Below are positions 51,198-60,478 of a stretch of DNA of 64,000 nt, one piece after another. The stretch lies in contig CAYYPH010000009.1 in assembly GCA_964473485.1 (NCBI GenBank), positions 1 to 64,000 of the forward strand, read 5' to 3'. The notes under the pieces were generated by a model. The model saw only the letters and a program-made list of their open reading frames with translations. It did not search any database and had not been told where the DNA came from. Both the position numbers and the translations under genes were made by a program. The DNA comes from CAIVAT01 sp964473485 (GTDB taxonomy: Bacteria; Bacteroidota; Bacteroidia; Bacteroidales; FEN-979). The first letter of the stretch is position 1, and each line of letters begins with the position of its first letter.

Positions 51198-51930
51198 GTG
51201 ACGGGTGACGGGTGACGCGTGACGGGGAAAAATCGTGACGGGTGACGCGTGACGGGTGACGCGCGGGAAATGGGAAAGAGTGTGCAAATGGTCTGCGGTC
51301 TACTGTTCACGGTCTACGGTCTGCGGTTAAAGTCGTGACGCGTGACGCGTGACGCGTGACGCGCGGGTACAAGGGAGTGGGTGTGGAAATAGTCTACTGT
51401 CCACAGTCTACCGTCCCCGGTCTACGGTCTACCGTCCACGGGTGAGGCGTGACGGGTGACGCGCGGGAAATGGGAAAGAGTGTGCAAATGGTCTGCGGTC
51501 TNNNNNNNNNNNNNNNNNNNNNNNNNNNNNNNNNNNNNNNNNNNNNNNNNNNNNNNNNNNNNNNNNNNNNNNNNNNNNNNNNNNNNNNNNNNNNNNNNNN
51601 NAAATGGGAAAGAGTGTGCAAATGGTCTGCGGTCTACTGTTCACGGTCTACGGTCTACTGTTAAAGTCGTGACGCGTGACGGGTGACTGGAAAATCGTGA
51701 CGGGTGACGCGTGACGGGTGACGCGCGGGAAATGGGAAAGAGTGTGCAAATGGTCTGCGGTCTACTGTTCACGGTCTACGGTCTGCGGTTAAAGTCGTGA
51801 CGCGTGACGCGTGACGCGTGACGCGCGGGTACAAGGGAGTGGGTGTGAAAATAGTCTACTGTCCACAGTCTACCGTCCACGGTCTACGGTCTACCGTCCA
51901 CGGGTGACGCGTGACGGGTGACGGGTGAGT
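51198..51930. repeat. large array of GTGACGCG octamers and GTCTACGGTC decamers with assembly gap
   Basis: A long unit of about 210 bp (about 51229-51440) recurs nearly unchanged at about 51691-51902. Each unit alternates GTGACGCGTGACGGG words, a GAAATGGGAAAGAGTGTGC spacer and GGTCTACGGTCTGCGG words. Exactly 100 N (51502-51601) interrupt the array, so its true length is unknown; frames crossing it are not genes. Confidence 0.85.
51502..51601. other. 100-N scaffold gap
   Basis: A run of exactly 100 N, the usual placeholder for a gap of unknown size, inside the repeat array. Confidence 0.98.
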
Positions 51931-51953
51931 GTGGGATTTGGGTTATATAAGGG

Positions 51954-52319
51954 TTAGTTTTCGGGAATTCTTCTGCGGATGGCTTTGATCAGGCTGACCA
52001 GCATTTTTCGGATCCGGGTTAATTTTTCCATCTCAAGGTTGTTGGATCTGATATAACCCAAACGTAATGCAATTTCCAGTTGGGTTTCGACTTCAGCAAC
52101 AGATCCCAGCGCATGAAATAAAAATTGTTGCAACTCCTTTGGGTGATATCTCGCTGCACCTTCGGCAATGTTCGAAGAAATAGACACAACGGCCCTTCTC
52201 ATCTGGATCGTCAGACAATACTTTTCATCCGGCGGAAAGGACTTGGTTATCCGATACAGATCGATGGAGAATTCAACCGCCAGTTTCCAAACATCAAGAT
52301 CGCGATGTGATTTAAGCAT
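51954..52319 (-). CDS. four-helix bundle protein (S23/IVP family)
   Basis: 121 residues. The start HRDLDVWKLAVEFSIDLYRI, YCLTIQMRRAVVSISSNIAE and GAARYHPKELQQFLFHALGS are typical of the family first seen as 23S rRNA intervening-sequence proteins. They form four-helix bundles, are scattered through Bacteroidota genomes and have no proven function. It sits directly beside the repeat array. Confidence 0.9.
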   Translation of the reverse strand: MLKSHRDLDVWKLAVEFSIDLYRITKSFPPDEKYCLTIQMRRAVVSISSNIAEGAARYHPKELQQFLFHALGSVAEVETQLEIALRLGYIRSNNLEMEKLTRIRKMLVSLIKAIRRRIPEN

Positions 52320-52419
52320 TTCACTTTTTTTACATTAATCGGGAAAACCTCAAAAAGTAATCCATTAATCCAAAAATATTTGGAATTACTTTCACACTCC
52401 TTTTGATCGTCCACCAATG

Positions 52420-52700
52420 CGACTTGAAAAACTTTCCCCTATCCCCACACCCCCCGTCACCAGTCCCCCGTCACCTTTTGGCCATAGACTGTCGACTGTG
52501 TAATGTTTTTCACACCTACACACAATTCCCGCGCGTCACCCGTCACGCGTCACCCGTCACGACATTCCCCGTCACGCGTCACGTGTCACGCGTCACGAAT
52601 TGGACCGTAGACGGTGGATCGTGGAAGGGGGAAGGGAGAAGGGAGAAAGTGGACGGTGGACTGTGAAACGCGAAACGCCAAAAGCGAAACGCGAAACCTG
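52420..52700. repeat. inverted copy of the GTGACGCG repeats and GCGAAACGC words
   Basis: CGTCACCCGTCACGCGTCACC words (about 52528-52598) are the reverse complement of the array at 51198-51930, and GAAACGCGAAACGCC words (52665-52700) follow. The gap 52320-52707 holds no gene. Confidence 0.75.
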
Positions 52701-52707
52701 CAACGTT

Positions 52708-53772
52708 TCACGACTTCATCCACACCAGGAACAGGTCATATCCCAGCGATAGCACCACGGCTCCTACAAAGAGCCCGATGGTGCCGAAGCTGATGAAGCC
52801 GCCGATCGCGCCCAGGAATACCACCAGCATGGGAACCGGGGCGCCTCTTCCAAGAAGAAGGGGTTTCAGCACATTGTCGATGGCCATCGGGACGATGGAC
52901 CAGATGAGCAGCAGAACAGCGGTCATGGTCGGCAGGGAGATGAAGGCATAGATCAGCACGCCGATGATCACCGGTCCGACCCCGATCTGCACAATGGCAA
53001 GGAAGAAGCCGATCAGCGCCCATAATCCGGCGCCGGGGATGCCGGCCACCAGGAATCCGATGCCGGCAAGGAAAGCCTGGATGAATGCCACCCCTAAAAT
53101 CCCGCGGGCTACGTTGCGGATGGTAACTTCGGCGTTGCTGACGGTTTCCACCCCCCTGGAGCCCATGAGGCGAACGGCAATCCGCTCAGCGGCCGATCCG
53201 CACTGCTCGCCAAAAACGAGGAACACCCCTGAGACCAGGATCGAGGCAAAAATGACAAGGATACCCAGGCCTGCGTTGGTGAGGGCCGAGAAAAATAAGG
53301 TCAGACCATCCATCAGCTGCTCCTTGTATTCCGTGGCGGTTCCCGCGAGGTTTTCAGAGGCTTTTTGCCAAAAATCAAAGAGGGGACCGCCAATCACCGG
53401 CCAGCTTTTTACCGATTCGTCAGGGGGTGGGATCAGGCTCTTGCCGGAAGCCACCGAATCGCGGATGAACGAGATGGCCTCGGCCAGTGATCCGCCCAAC
53501 AGGACAATCGGCACGAGGATGATCATCAGCAGGATCAGGGTCACGATTACCGAGGCAAGGATTTTTCTGTTCCTGAGTCTTTTCCTCAGTCCGCTATAAA
53601 GCGGATAGATCGCCACGGCCAGGATGACGCTCCATAAGGTGATCATCAGGAAGGGTTTGATGATCATAAAACACCAAACCACCAACCCGATGGCCAGGCC
53701 CACTTTGATGGTGACTTCAAGGCTTCGTTCAACATCGCGCCGATCCTCTGATGGTTTCTTCTGACTTTCCAT
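52708..53772 (-). CDS. AI-2E family transporter
   Basis: 354 residues. Eight hydrophobic spans with the family pattern: LVVWCFMIIKPFLMITLWSV near the N-terminus, a long soluble segment (about 105-160), GILGVAFIQAFLAGIGFLVA, GAGLWALIGFFLAIVQIGVG and LFVGAVVLSLGYDLFLVWM. The family is now known to include varied exporters; the AI-2 role is not implied. Starts 19 bp downstream of the sulfatase-maturase stop, on the same strand, so the two are probably one operon. Confidence 0.88.
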   Translation of the reverse strand: MESQKKPSEDRRDVERSLEVTIKVGLAIGLVVWCFMIIKPFLMITLWSVILAVAIYPLYSGLRKRLRNRKILASVIVTLILLMIILVPIVLLGGSLAEAISFIRDSVASGKSLIPPPDESVKSWPVIGGPLFDFWQKASENLAGTATEYKEQLMDGLTLFFSALTNAGLGILVIFASILVSGVFLVFGEQCGSAAERIAVRLMGSRGVETVSNAEVTIRNVARGILGVAFIQAFLAGIGFLVAGIPGAGLWALIGFFLAIVQIGVGPVIIGVLIYAFISLPTMTAVLLLIWSIVPMAIDNVLKPLLLGRGAPVPMLVVFLGAIGGFISFGTIGLFVGAVVLSLGYDLFLVWMKS

Positions 53773-53791
53773 AATGTGGTTTATTGTTTGA

Positions 53792-55042
53792 TTACTGAAC
53801 AGTGTCCTTTCCCTGTTTTAAGGCCCATTGTTTCACGTTCGACGGTGGCCTGTTATGCAGGATCTCATTGGCCATAAAGTCGAAATAGGGTTCCGTGTGC
53901 CGGTAAAATTTTTTGAATCCCGGACACAGGTAGTTTAACCCGGGCTCCCCGTCGGGAGTGCTGATGATCCTGTTCTTCGGGCATTCCCCGTTGCACAGGT
54001 CGACGAATTCACATCGCCTGCAGTAGCCGGGAAGCCTGTCACGCTTGTCGAGCCCGAATTGTTTCTGGGCCGGGGAGGTCATGTAGGTGAGCAGCGACTT
54101 GTCGCGGATATTACCCAGCCTGTATTCGGGGAACACGTAATGATCGCAGGAATAAACATCGCCGTTGAATTCAACCACCCCTGCATGGCCGCAGGTTTCA
54201 GCATACACGCACAAGGCCGGGGGTACGCGGAGCCAGTTGGCAAGGATGCAGTCGAATGTGACCACATAGTAATCGCCCACATCGGTTCTCACCCATTCAT
54301 CGAAGATACGGATCAGGAACCGGCCGTAATCGTCCGGGTCGACTGTCCAATCTGTCACCTCCGCGTTCTTTTTTGAACCGGCCGGCAGAATGCGCAGTTC
54401 ATGGGGCAGTGCATTGATGTTGACCCATTCCACGACCGGCATGAACTGCATGTACCGGCTTCCGATCTCTTTCAGGAAGCGGTATACTTCAAGCGGGTAT
54501 TTTGCATTGTAATCATTCACCACCGACATGGTGTTGAACTCCACGCCGTGTTTTTTAAGCAGTTCGACTCCATTCATGACCTTCCTGAAACTGGGCTGGC
54601 CGCTTTTATACCGGCGGTAGTGGTCGTGACAATGCTCCGGGCCGTCAACCGAAAGCCCGACCAGGAAATGGTGGTCGCGGAAAAACCGGCACCATTCATC
54701 GGTAAGGGTGGTCCCGTTGGTCTGCAGTGAGTTGTCGATGGTTTTTCCCCCGGCATATTTGCGCTGGAGGGCGATGACTTTTTCAAAAAACTCCATCCCC
54801 CTCATGACAGGCTCCCCTCCATGCCAGGTGAACAACACGGCCTGCTCACGGCTGGAATAGATATACTGGGCAATGAAGGTTTCGAGCATGGTTTCGCTCA
54901 TGAACCACTTGTGGGGATCGGACGGGTACAATTTTTCCTTTTCGAGGTAGTAACAGTACCTGCAATTGAGGTTGCATACGGCACCGATCGGCTTGGCCAT
55001 GAGGTAAAAGGCAGGAACTTCAGAGCTGTATCTGTCGGACAT
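53792..55042 (-). CDS. anaerobic sulfatase-maturating enzyme (radical SAM)
   Basis: 416 residues. The radical SAM motif is C23, C27, C30 (GAVCNLNCRYCYYLEK), followed by FTWHGGEPVMRGMEFF, QTNGTTLTDEWCRFF and SVDGPEHCHDHYR, all diagnostic of anSME. The SPASM-type Cys set follows: CGHAG, YSCDHY, CRRCEFVDLCNGECP and LCPGFKKF. It oxidises the active-site Ser or Cys of sulfatases to formylglycine in the cytoplasm. Both sulfatases in the window have Ser there and so depend on such an enzyme. It is 1.6 kb from the sulfatase 2 operon. Confidence 0.92.
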   Translation of the reverse strand: MSDRYSSEVPAFYLMAKPIGAVCNLNCRYCYYLEKEKLYPSDPHKWFMSETMLETFIAQYIYSSREQAVLFTWHGGEPVMRGMEFFEKVIALQRKYAGGKTIDNSLQTNGTTLTDEWCRFFRDHHFLVGLSVDGPEHCHDHYRRYKSGQPSFRKVMNGVELLKKHGVEFNTMSVVNDYNAKYPLEVYRFLKEIGSRYMQFMPVVEWVNINALPHELRILPAGSKKNAEVTDWTVDPDDYGRFLIRIFDEWVRTDVGDYYVVTFDCILANWLRVPPALCVYAETCGHAGVVEFNGDVYSCDHYVFPEYRLGNIRDKSLLTYMTSPAQKQFGLDKRDRLPGYCRRCEFVDLCNGECPKNRIISTPDGEPGLNYLCPGFKKFYRHTEPYFDFMANEILHNRPPSNVKQWALKQGKDTVQ

Positions 55043-55107
55043 AAAAGCTGGAACGAATTTAAAAACCGAAAGTAAAGATTATTTCCGGTACGAAGGAAAA
55101 TAATGAC

Positions 55108-55115
55108 TAATTTTG
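55108..55115 (+). promoter_or_regulatory. -7 promoter element for the gene at 55130
   Basis: TAATTTTG, a perfect TAnnTTTG match. Because it overlaps the first possible coding frame, the start at 55130 is preferred over 55103. Confidence 0.45.
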
Positions 55116-55129
55116 TTAAAATTGACATC

Positions 55130-55654
55130 ATGAATGCAAAGATGATAAGCCTGTCCGTACTGCTGGGAATGTTTGCCTTCCTGCCAAATCTGCGTGCTCA
55201 GTGCGAAATTAAGAACCGGATCTATCCCGACGGGTCCATGATGTACTACATCGAACCCGTCAATTTTTATTTTACAAAGTCAAAATCCCTCCGGGGAGGA
55301 ATAACCACCGACAAGGAGAACTATTACCTCGAACTGCTGCCTGTTCCGTTCCCGGAAAAACCCGAAGGGAACAAACTAAAAGAAAACCTGGACCTGCGAC
55401 TGTCGGACGGAAAATGGTATACGCTTCAACATTACGATACGCGTTATACACGAAAAGACACCGCGTTGAAGATGATCTTTCTGATCGATAAGGAGGTCAT
55501 GGATCAGTTCCTTAGCCTTGATGTTACCGACGTAAAGATCAATATGATGGACAGTGCGGGGATCCGGGCCTATGTTTTCAAATTGCATAAGTCGGCGTTA
55601 AGGGAACAGCTTGAATGTTTTTTGAGCGAGGATGAAAAAACAAAGGAGAAGTGA
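55130..55654 (+). CDS. small secreted hypothetical protein
   Basis: 174 residues from the ATG at 55130, chosen because a signal peptide (MNAKMISLSVLLGMFAFLPN, cleaved near LRAQC) starts there and the promoter lies just upstream. The mature part has strands and helices without a recognised family. It is convergent with the DUF2490 gene with no gap between the stops. Confidence 0.65.
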   Translation: MNAKMISLSVLLGMFAFLPNLRAQCEIKNRIYPDGSMMYYIEPVNFYFTKSKSLRGGITTDKENYYLELLPVPFPEKPEGNKLKENLDLRLSDGKWYTLQHYDTRYTRKDTALKMIFLIDKEVMDQFLSLDVTDVKINMMDSAGIRAYVFKLHKSALREQLECFLSEDEKTKEK

Positions 55655-56455
55655 TCACTCAGGCTTTTCTTCCTGCACAGGCTTTTTGGGGAAGATGGCT
55701 CCCTTTAAATTCACGAGGAGGTTGTTAAAGGTAAATGTCAGTGCCAGGCAATTGTAGATCTGGTCGCCATCGTCGCGCGGCAGGTATTCATTGACATAGG
55801 TTGCCTCGACCTGGATGTCGTCCGTGATCAGGTATCCCCCGCCGATCTCAAAGCGGTTCCGGTCGAAAAAGGACAGTCCTGTCGATTTGGTATCGGATCT
55901 GAAAAACAATTCTTCATCGGTCAGGAAATAAAACACCCCTCTCCGGAACAGGTGGCTGTTGATGGGGATCATGAATTTGATCATCTGGCGGTACCTGAAC
56001 TTGAATTCAAAGACCTCGTCGGCGTTCATGATATACCTTACTTCGCCTTTCATCCTGGTCGACAGCGTGTATCTTGTCTTGTGAATGAAATAGACCCCCT
56101 GGAGGGTCAGGCGCCACTCAGGCGAATAATATTGTCCGATGTCCGGCACATCCCGGTTATAAAAGTAGGCCAGGGAGGATGACAGTTTCCATCTGGGCGA
56201 AAGATAAAAGTTGCCCCAGGCAAACACGTACCGCTGGATATTGGTCTTCAGAACAGTGTTTTCGGTGGGTGTGCTGCTGAAAGTGCTGCCGAACCATACC
56301 TCCCCCGACCATCTGCCACCAAACGAGCGTGCAAACTGGAATTCGTTGCATAATTGGTTATAGCTCGTGTTCTGTGCCATGGCGTTGAACGACAGGCATG
56401 CCGCTAAAAAACACAGCAGGATTGATAATTTCACCTCATGTATGGCTCTGCGCAT
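55655..56455 (-). CDS. DUF2490 outer-membrane protein
   Basis: 266 residues with a signal peptide (cleaved about residue 27, NAMAQN). The pattern YNQLCNEFQFARSFGGRWSG, LSPRWKLSSSLAYFYNRDVP and PEWRLTLQGVYFI to FEIGGGYLITDDIQVEATY is that of DUF2490 barrels. Substrate unknown. It is divergent from the sulfatase 2 operon. Confidence 0.78.
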   Translation of the reverse strand: MRRAIHEVKLSILLCFLAACLSFNAMAQNTSYNQLCNEFQFARSFGGRWSGEVWFGSTFSSTPTENTVLKTNIQRYVFAWGNFYLSPRWKLSSSLAYFYNRDVPDIGQYYSPEWRLTLQGVYFIHKTRYTLSTRMKGEVRYIMNADEVFEFKFRYRQMIKFMIPINSHLFRRGVFYFLTDEELFFRSDTKSTGLSFFDRNRFEIGGGYLITDDIQVEATYVNEYLPRDDGDQIYNCLALTFTFNNLLVNLKGAIFPKKPVQEEKPE

Positions 56456-56581
56456 GATTGAAAATGAAGCAAATTCAAAGGCAGGTCCCGATATGTATCG
56501 AAGTCCGTCCTGTCAAAATTAGCGCTAAGTTTTTCGCTCCCATCCGTAAATCCTGGTAAAATTCTGAATTTCTAAGAAAAA

Positions 56582-56599
56582 TACCTATTATTGAGTATG
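56582..56599 (+). promoter_or_regulatory. putative operator, copy c (TACYTAnnATTGAGTAT)
   Basis: TACCTATTATTGAGTATG, 31 bp upstream of the -7 element at 56631, a position suited to an activator. Confidence 0.55.
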
Positions 56600-56630
56600 G
56601 CAACCGGGTAGATTCAAATGATTTACCCAC

Positions 56631-56638
56631 TAATTTTG
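56631..56638 (+). promoter_or_regulatory. -7 promoter element for the sulfatase 2 operon
   Basis: TAATTTTG, a perfect TAnnTTTG match, 38 bp before the start at 56677. Confidence 0.55.
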
Positions 56639-56676
56639 TTAACAACCGACCGGTGACAGATATTTGATTCTCAACC

Positions 56677-57459
56677 ATGGTATTCCGCTACATACTTGAA
56701 ATAGCAGCAATGTTTTTCCTCCCGCTTGGATGCGTGCTGCTTGCCATTTTTATAGGCCAGCAATACGGAAAATACCTGATCAGGAAATCGCCAGGATTAC
56801 CGGTTGCCGCCATCGGGTCCGTCGTCAGTGCCGTGCTCGGCCTTTTAACGTTCATGCTTGCTTTTACTTTCCAGATCGCATCAAACCATTATGACGCCCG
56901 TAAAACATTAATATTGAAAGAAGTATCCGATATCCGAACCGTCTATCTCAGGTCACAGTTATTAAAAGAGCCTCACCGGGCACAAATCAAAACACACCTG
57001 ACCGAATATGTGGATATCTGGGTTAACCTTTCTAATGATCCTTCCAAAATCCAACTTTCCATTGCCCGATCAAGGGAGATACTGAACAATCTGTGGGTTG
57101 AGGTGAGAGAAATACCCGAGCAGGAAAGGTGCAACCTGGAGTATAGTCTTTATTCATCGTCGGTCACCAGCCTCGTCGAGAGTTTAAACAACAGGATCAC
57201 GTTGTTTATTGAAACCCGTATTCCATCCGCGGTGCTGCTGGTTTTATACCTGGGATCGTTTTTATCCATGATGACGCTCGGTTATCAATTCGGCATTTCG
57301 GGCAAGGGTGGATTCAGGATCAGCCTGGTTCTCGCGATCATTTTTTCGTTTGTGATCTTCCTGATCATCGCGCTCGATCACCCTGAAACAAGACTGGTGA
57401 AGATCAGCAAAAAACCACTTATGACGTTGCAGCATCAGTTACATGAGAAACAACCTTAG
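56677..57459 (+). CDS. DUF4239 (bestrophin-like) membrane protein
   Basis: 260 residues with two N-terminal (about 8-28, 44-68) and two C-terminal (about 188-208, 215-238) membrane helices around a soluble helical domain with ASNHYDARKTLILKEVSDIR and ELIRAR-like features typical of DUF4239. Bestrophin-like proteins may conduct anions; the idea that it exports sulfate released by the sulfatase is speculation. First gene of the sulfatase 2 operon, 14 bp before it. Confidence 0.75.
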   Translation: MVFRYILEIAAMFFLPLGCVLLAIFIGQQYGKYLIRKSPGLPVAAIGSVVSAVLGLLTFMLAFTFQIASNHYDARKTLILKEVSDIRTVYLRSQLLKEPHRAQIKTHLTEYVDIWVNLSNDPSKIQLSIARSREILNNLWVEVREIPEQERCNLEYSLYSSSVTSLVESLNNRITLFIETRIPSAVLLVLYLGSFLSMMTLGYQFGISGKGGFRISLVLAIIFSFVIFLIIALDHPETRLVKISKKPLMTLQHQLHEKQP

Positions 57460-57473
57460 CAAATTCAAACAAT

Positions 57474-59294
57474 ATGAATAATCATTTTCCGGATATGAAA
57501 TACCTGCTATCATGTTTCCTGACGGGAACCTTGCTAATTCGCGGTGAAGCAAGGGCGCAGGTCAAAGAGACCAAACCGCCCGTCACCGAAAAACGCCCCA
57601 ACATCGTTCTGATACTTGGCGATGATATGGGATTCTCGGATATGGGGATGTTCGGGGGTGAGATCAATACCCCAAACCTTGATTTGCTTGCCAATGCCGG
57701 GGTAAGGTTTACTCAGTTTTACACCTGTGCCAGCAGTTCCCCGACACGTTCATGCCTGTTATCAGGAGTGGACACACACCTTAACGGACTTGGCAACATG
57801 GACGAATTTATGGCCCCCAATCAGGTTGGAAAGGAAGGATATGAAGGTCATCTCAATGACCGGGTCGTGACCATTCCTCAATTGCTGAAAGACGCCGGGT
57901 ACCATACCTATATGGTTGGTAAATGGCACCTGGGGAAATCGCCTGATAAAATACCCGCGGCCCGGGGATTCGAACGTGACTTTTCATTACTCGATGGCAT
58001 GGCAAGTTACTGGGATGAGACCAATTTTTCTGCCCTGGTCCCGAAATCCTTATATACTGAGGATGGAAGATATCTTACTAAATTACCTAAGAATTATTAC
58101 GCCACAAAAACGTATACCGATAAGCTGATCGGCTACATTGATGCCAATCGTGGAGACGGCAAACCCTTTTTCGCCTATGTTGCATACCAGGCGCCCCATG
58201 ATCCCTTACATGTACCCGGAAAATGGCGCGACAGGCATATCGGGCAGTACGATGCCGGGTGGGATGTACTCCGGACCCAGCGGCTGAAACGGCAGGTAGA
58301 GCTTGGCATTATGCCTGATTCGACCGAACTGGCCGAACGCATGTGGTTTGTGCCCGACTATTCGCTTCTGGCGCCTTCCACCCGCGCGCTGCTCGGCCGG
58401 AAGATGGAACTCTATGCAGGAATGATGGAGAACATGGATTATCATATCGGTCGGTTAATACAACACCTCAAAGATATCGGAGAGTATGAGAATACCATTT
58501 TCATCGTTTTTGGCGACAATGGCGCCGAAGGGAATGATCTTGGAGACATGATTGCCGGCACCCCGGGCACGCGCGACTACCTCTTCTGGGCACAGCACTG
58601 GTCACAGAACAATCTCAATGCATGGGGTGATCCTGGTTCCTATGTGGGTTACGGACCTGGATGGGCGCAGGTTTCCATGACTCCGTTCAGTCAGTACAAG
58701 GCCTGGACTGCCGAAGGAGGAATACATAATGCGTTGATTGTCAGCGGACCTGTTGTGAAACGTCAGCAGGGTAGCATAAACAGGGGACTTATGCATGTAA
58801 CCGATATCATGCCGACATTGCTTGAAGTCGCCGGTACAGGTTATCCAAAAGTCTACAACGGACACGAACTGCCTCCACTTATGGGAAAATCATGGATGAA
58901 AGTTCTCTCCGGTGATGCGGAATCTATAAGGACACCAGATGATTACCTCGCGTGGGACGTTTTCGGTAACAGGGCTATCCGTAAGGGAGATTGGAAGCTG
59001 CGATGGGAATTTAAATCTTATGGAAAAGGGGAGTGGGAATTATTCAACCTTGCCCGCGATCCGGGAGAGAGAAAAGACCTTGCATCGGGGAATCCGGAAA
59101 AAGTGAAAGAGATGCTTGACCTCTGGGATAACTATGTAAAGACCAATAAGGTCATTATCCCGAACCGGTCACCGTTTGAAGCGTTGTACGACCAGTTGCC
59201 CCCGCGGTTTCCTGTTGAACAGGGTTATCCGCCCCTTTCGAACAAAAGCCAATACGTTCCGCCAAAAGAAATGATGTCAGACCCTAAAAAATAA
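57474..59294 (+). CDS. periplasmic arylsulfatase, Ser-type (sulfatase 2)
   Basis: 606 residues with a signal peptide (from MKYLLSCFLTG, ending EARAQ; the start could be 57495). The metal site LILGDDMGFS (D50, D51), the modification signature SSPTRSCLLSG with S88 at the formylglycine position (SG in place of the more usual TG), GKWHLGKSP and IVFGDNGAEGND are all present. It lacks the long C-terminal beta-sandwich with the GTPV block that sulfatase 1 has. Middle gene of a three-gene operon; it needs the anSME encoded at 53792-55042. Confidence 0.88.
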   Translation: MNNHFPDMKYLLSCFLTGTLLIRGEARAQVKETKPPVTEKRPNIVLILGDDMGFSDMGMFGGEINTPNLDLLANAGVRFTQFYTCASSSPTRSCLLSGVDTHLNGLGNMDEFMAPNQVGKEGYEGHLNDRVVTIPQLLKDAGYHTYMVGKWHLGKSPDKIPAARGFERDFSLLDGMASYWDETNFSALVPKSLYTEDGRYLTKLPKNYYATKTYTDKLIGYIDANRGDGKPFFAYVAYQAPHDPLHVPGKWRDRHIGQYDAGWDVLRTQRLKRQVELGIMPDSTELAERMWFVPDYSLLAPSTRALLGRKMELYAGMMENMDYHIGRLIQHLKDIGEYENTIFIVFGDNGAEGNDLGDMIAGTPGTRDYLFWAQHWSQNNLNAWGDPGSYVGYGPGWAQVSMTPFSQYKAWTAEGGIHNALIVSGPVVKRQQGSINRGLMHVTDIMPTLLEVAGTGYPKVYNGHELPPLMGKSWMKVLSGDAESIRTPDDYLAWDVFGNRAIRKGDWKLRWEFKSYGKGEWELFNLARDPGERKDLASGNPEKVKEMLDLWDNYVKTNKVIIPNRSPFEALYDQLPPRFPVEQGYPPLSNKSQYVPPKEMMSDPKK

Positions 59295-59305
59295 AATCCA
59301 ACCGT

Positions 59306-60322
59306 ATGATAAATAGCTATTCCATACAGCATACCGGCAGGGTAACATTAACGGCTGTCCTGACAATCCTCTGCTTCATCGGTTTACAGCTCTTCGTTCA
59401 TGGCCAGGGTGACGGCGCCAGGATGTACCTGAAAGGAATGGTGGGAACCAACGTCTTACCGGTTGTCTGCAATTCGACCGGTTCAAATGCCAATCCTCTT
59501 GACCCTGCACACACTGTCGAGGCCGGTTCAAAGTTTCTTTCTACCATGGCCACTCCCATGTATGGCCGTATGTTTTCGCTTTTTAACCGTGCAGCCATTG
59601 TAATGGTGATACTCCCCCTGGGCAGGATAGCAGGTGAAGTGAACGTATCAGGCAAAACTTCCAGCAGTACCGGATTTGGTTTTGGGGATCCGACGGTGCA
59701 GCTGGATCTGAATATCATTGGTCCGAAGGCTATTAAAGATATTCCTGCGATGCTTCGGTATAAACCCGGGTTTTCACTGGATTTCCTTGGTTCTGTTTCG
59801 TTCCCGGTGGGAAATTATGATCCCGAAAGCCCGACGAACATAGGGCAGAACCGATGGTATGGCCGCATCGGATTCCCGGTTATTTGTCAGATCGGGAGAT
59901 GGGTCCCCGGGAAAAGGGGCACCATTGAAGTACTTCCGGTCCTTTATATTTACGGAGCGAACAATAATTACATGGGGCAGAAAAAAGCGTCGGACCCGAT
60001 GCTTCAGATTGAAGGGCACATCACACGCGATTTCATGGAACGGCTTTGGGGTTCCCTGAACGTTATATGGTATTACGGAGCAGCTTCGGTTATTTCTAAA
60101 AATGATTCCATCGTCCAGACTACCGATAAACTGAACAACATCGGTGTGGGCGGCACCCTGGGTTACCAGCTAAACGACAACCTGCAGATGACACTTTCGT
60201 ACACCGCAACGATCAGCGCCGCGGGATCAGTGGATCTCAGAATGGATACTTTCAGGGTTACACTGGTGTATGTATGGCATTCATTGCTCGAAGGTCTGCA
60301 CCGTTTGAAATCAGAAGAATAG
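59306..60322 (+). CDS. outer-membrane transporter-like barrel (MetA/phenol-degradation family)
   Basis: 338 residues with a signal-like N-terminus (to about residue 33, FVHGQG). GRIAGEVNV, FGFGDPTVQLDLNIIGPK, GFSLDFLGSVSFPVGNYDPE and TLVYVWHSLLEG match the MetA-pathway barrel family. It starts 11 bp after sulfatase 2 and should bring its substrate across the outer membrane or export products. The C-terminal 30 residues overlap no other gene except that its stop abuts the sulfatase remnant. Confidence 0.75.
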   Translation: MINSYSIQHTGRVTLTAVLTILCFIGLQLFVHGQGDGARMYLKGMVGTNVLPVVCNSTGSNANPLDPAHTVEAGSKFLSTMATPMYGRMFSLFNRAAIVMVILPLGRIAGEVNVSGKTSSSTGFGFGDPTVQLDLNIIGPKAIKDIPAMLRYKPGFSLDFLGSVSFPVGNYDPESPTNIGQNRWYGRIGFPVICQIGRWVPGKRGTIEVLPVLYIYGANNNYMGQKKASDPMLQIEGHITRDFMERLWGSLNVIWYYGAASVISKNDSIVQTTDKLNNIGVGGTLGYQLNDNLQMTLSYTATISAAGSVDLRMDTFRVTLVYVWHSLLEGLHRLKSEE

Positions 60323-60476
60323 GAAGTCCGGCATCAGTTCCGGTAGCCTCACGGCCAACGATTCCTTCGACATCGGCAGCGATGAGGGTTCACCGGTCTC
60401 TGAGGCCTATTATGAAAAAAAGCCATTCGCGTTCAACGGGAAGATAACGGCGACCAAAGTCCGGTACCATAAATAA
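60321..60476 (+). pseudogene. remnant of an arylsulfatase C-terminus
   Basis: One frame reads GSLTANDSFDIGSDEGSPVS, then AYYEKKPFAFNGKITATKVR and a stop at 60474-60476. This matches the end of large arylsulfatases, e.g. DVGVDEGTPVADY and AKFNGNIHKVTI in sulfatase 1. There is no start codon or catalytic domain. It lies between the operon and LuxR-type regulator 2. Confidence 0.75.
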
Positions 60477-60478
60477 TC

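Noticed and set aside
51394..51686. Short ORFs that cross the N run
   Set aside because: They are open only because of the undetermined bases and repeats.
51198..51930. Possible CRISPR array
   Set aside because: No uniform direct repeat with unique spacers of equal length, and no cas gene in the window; the spacers themselves repeat.
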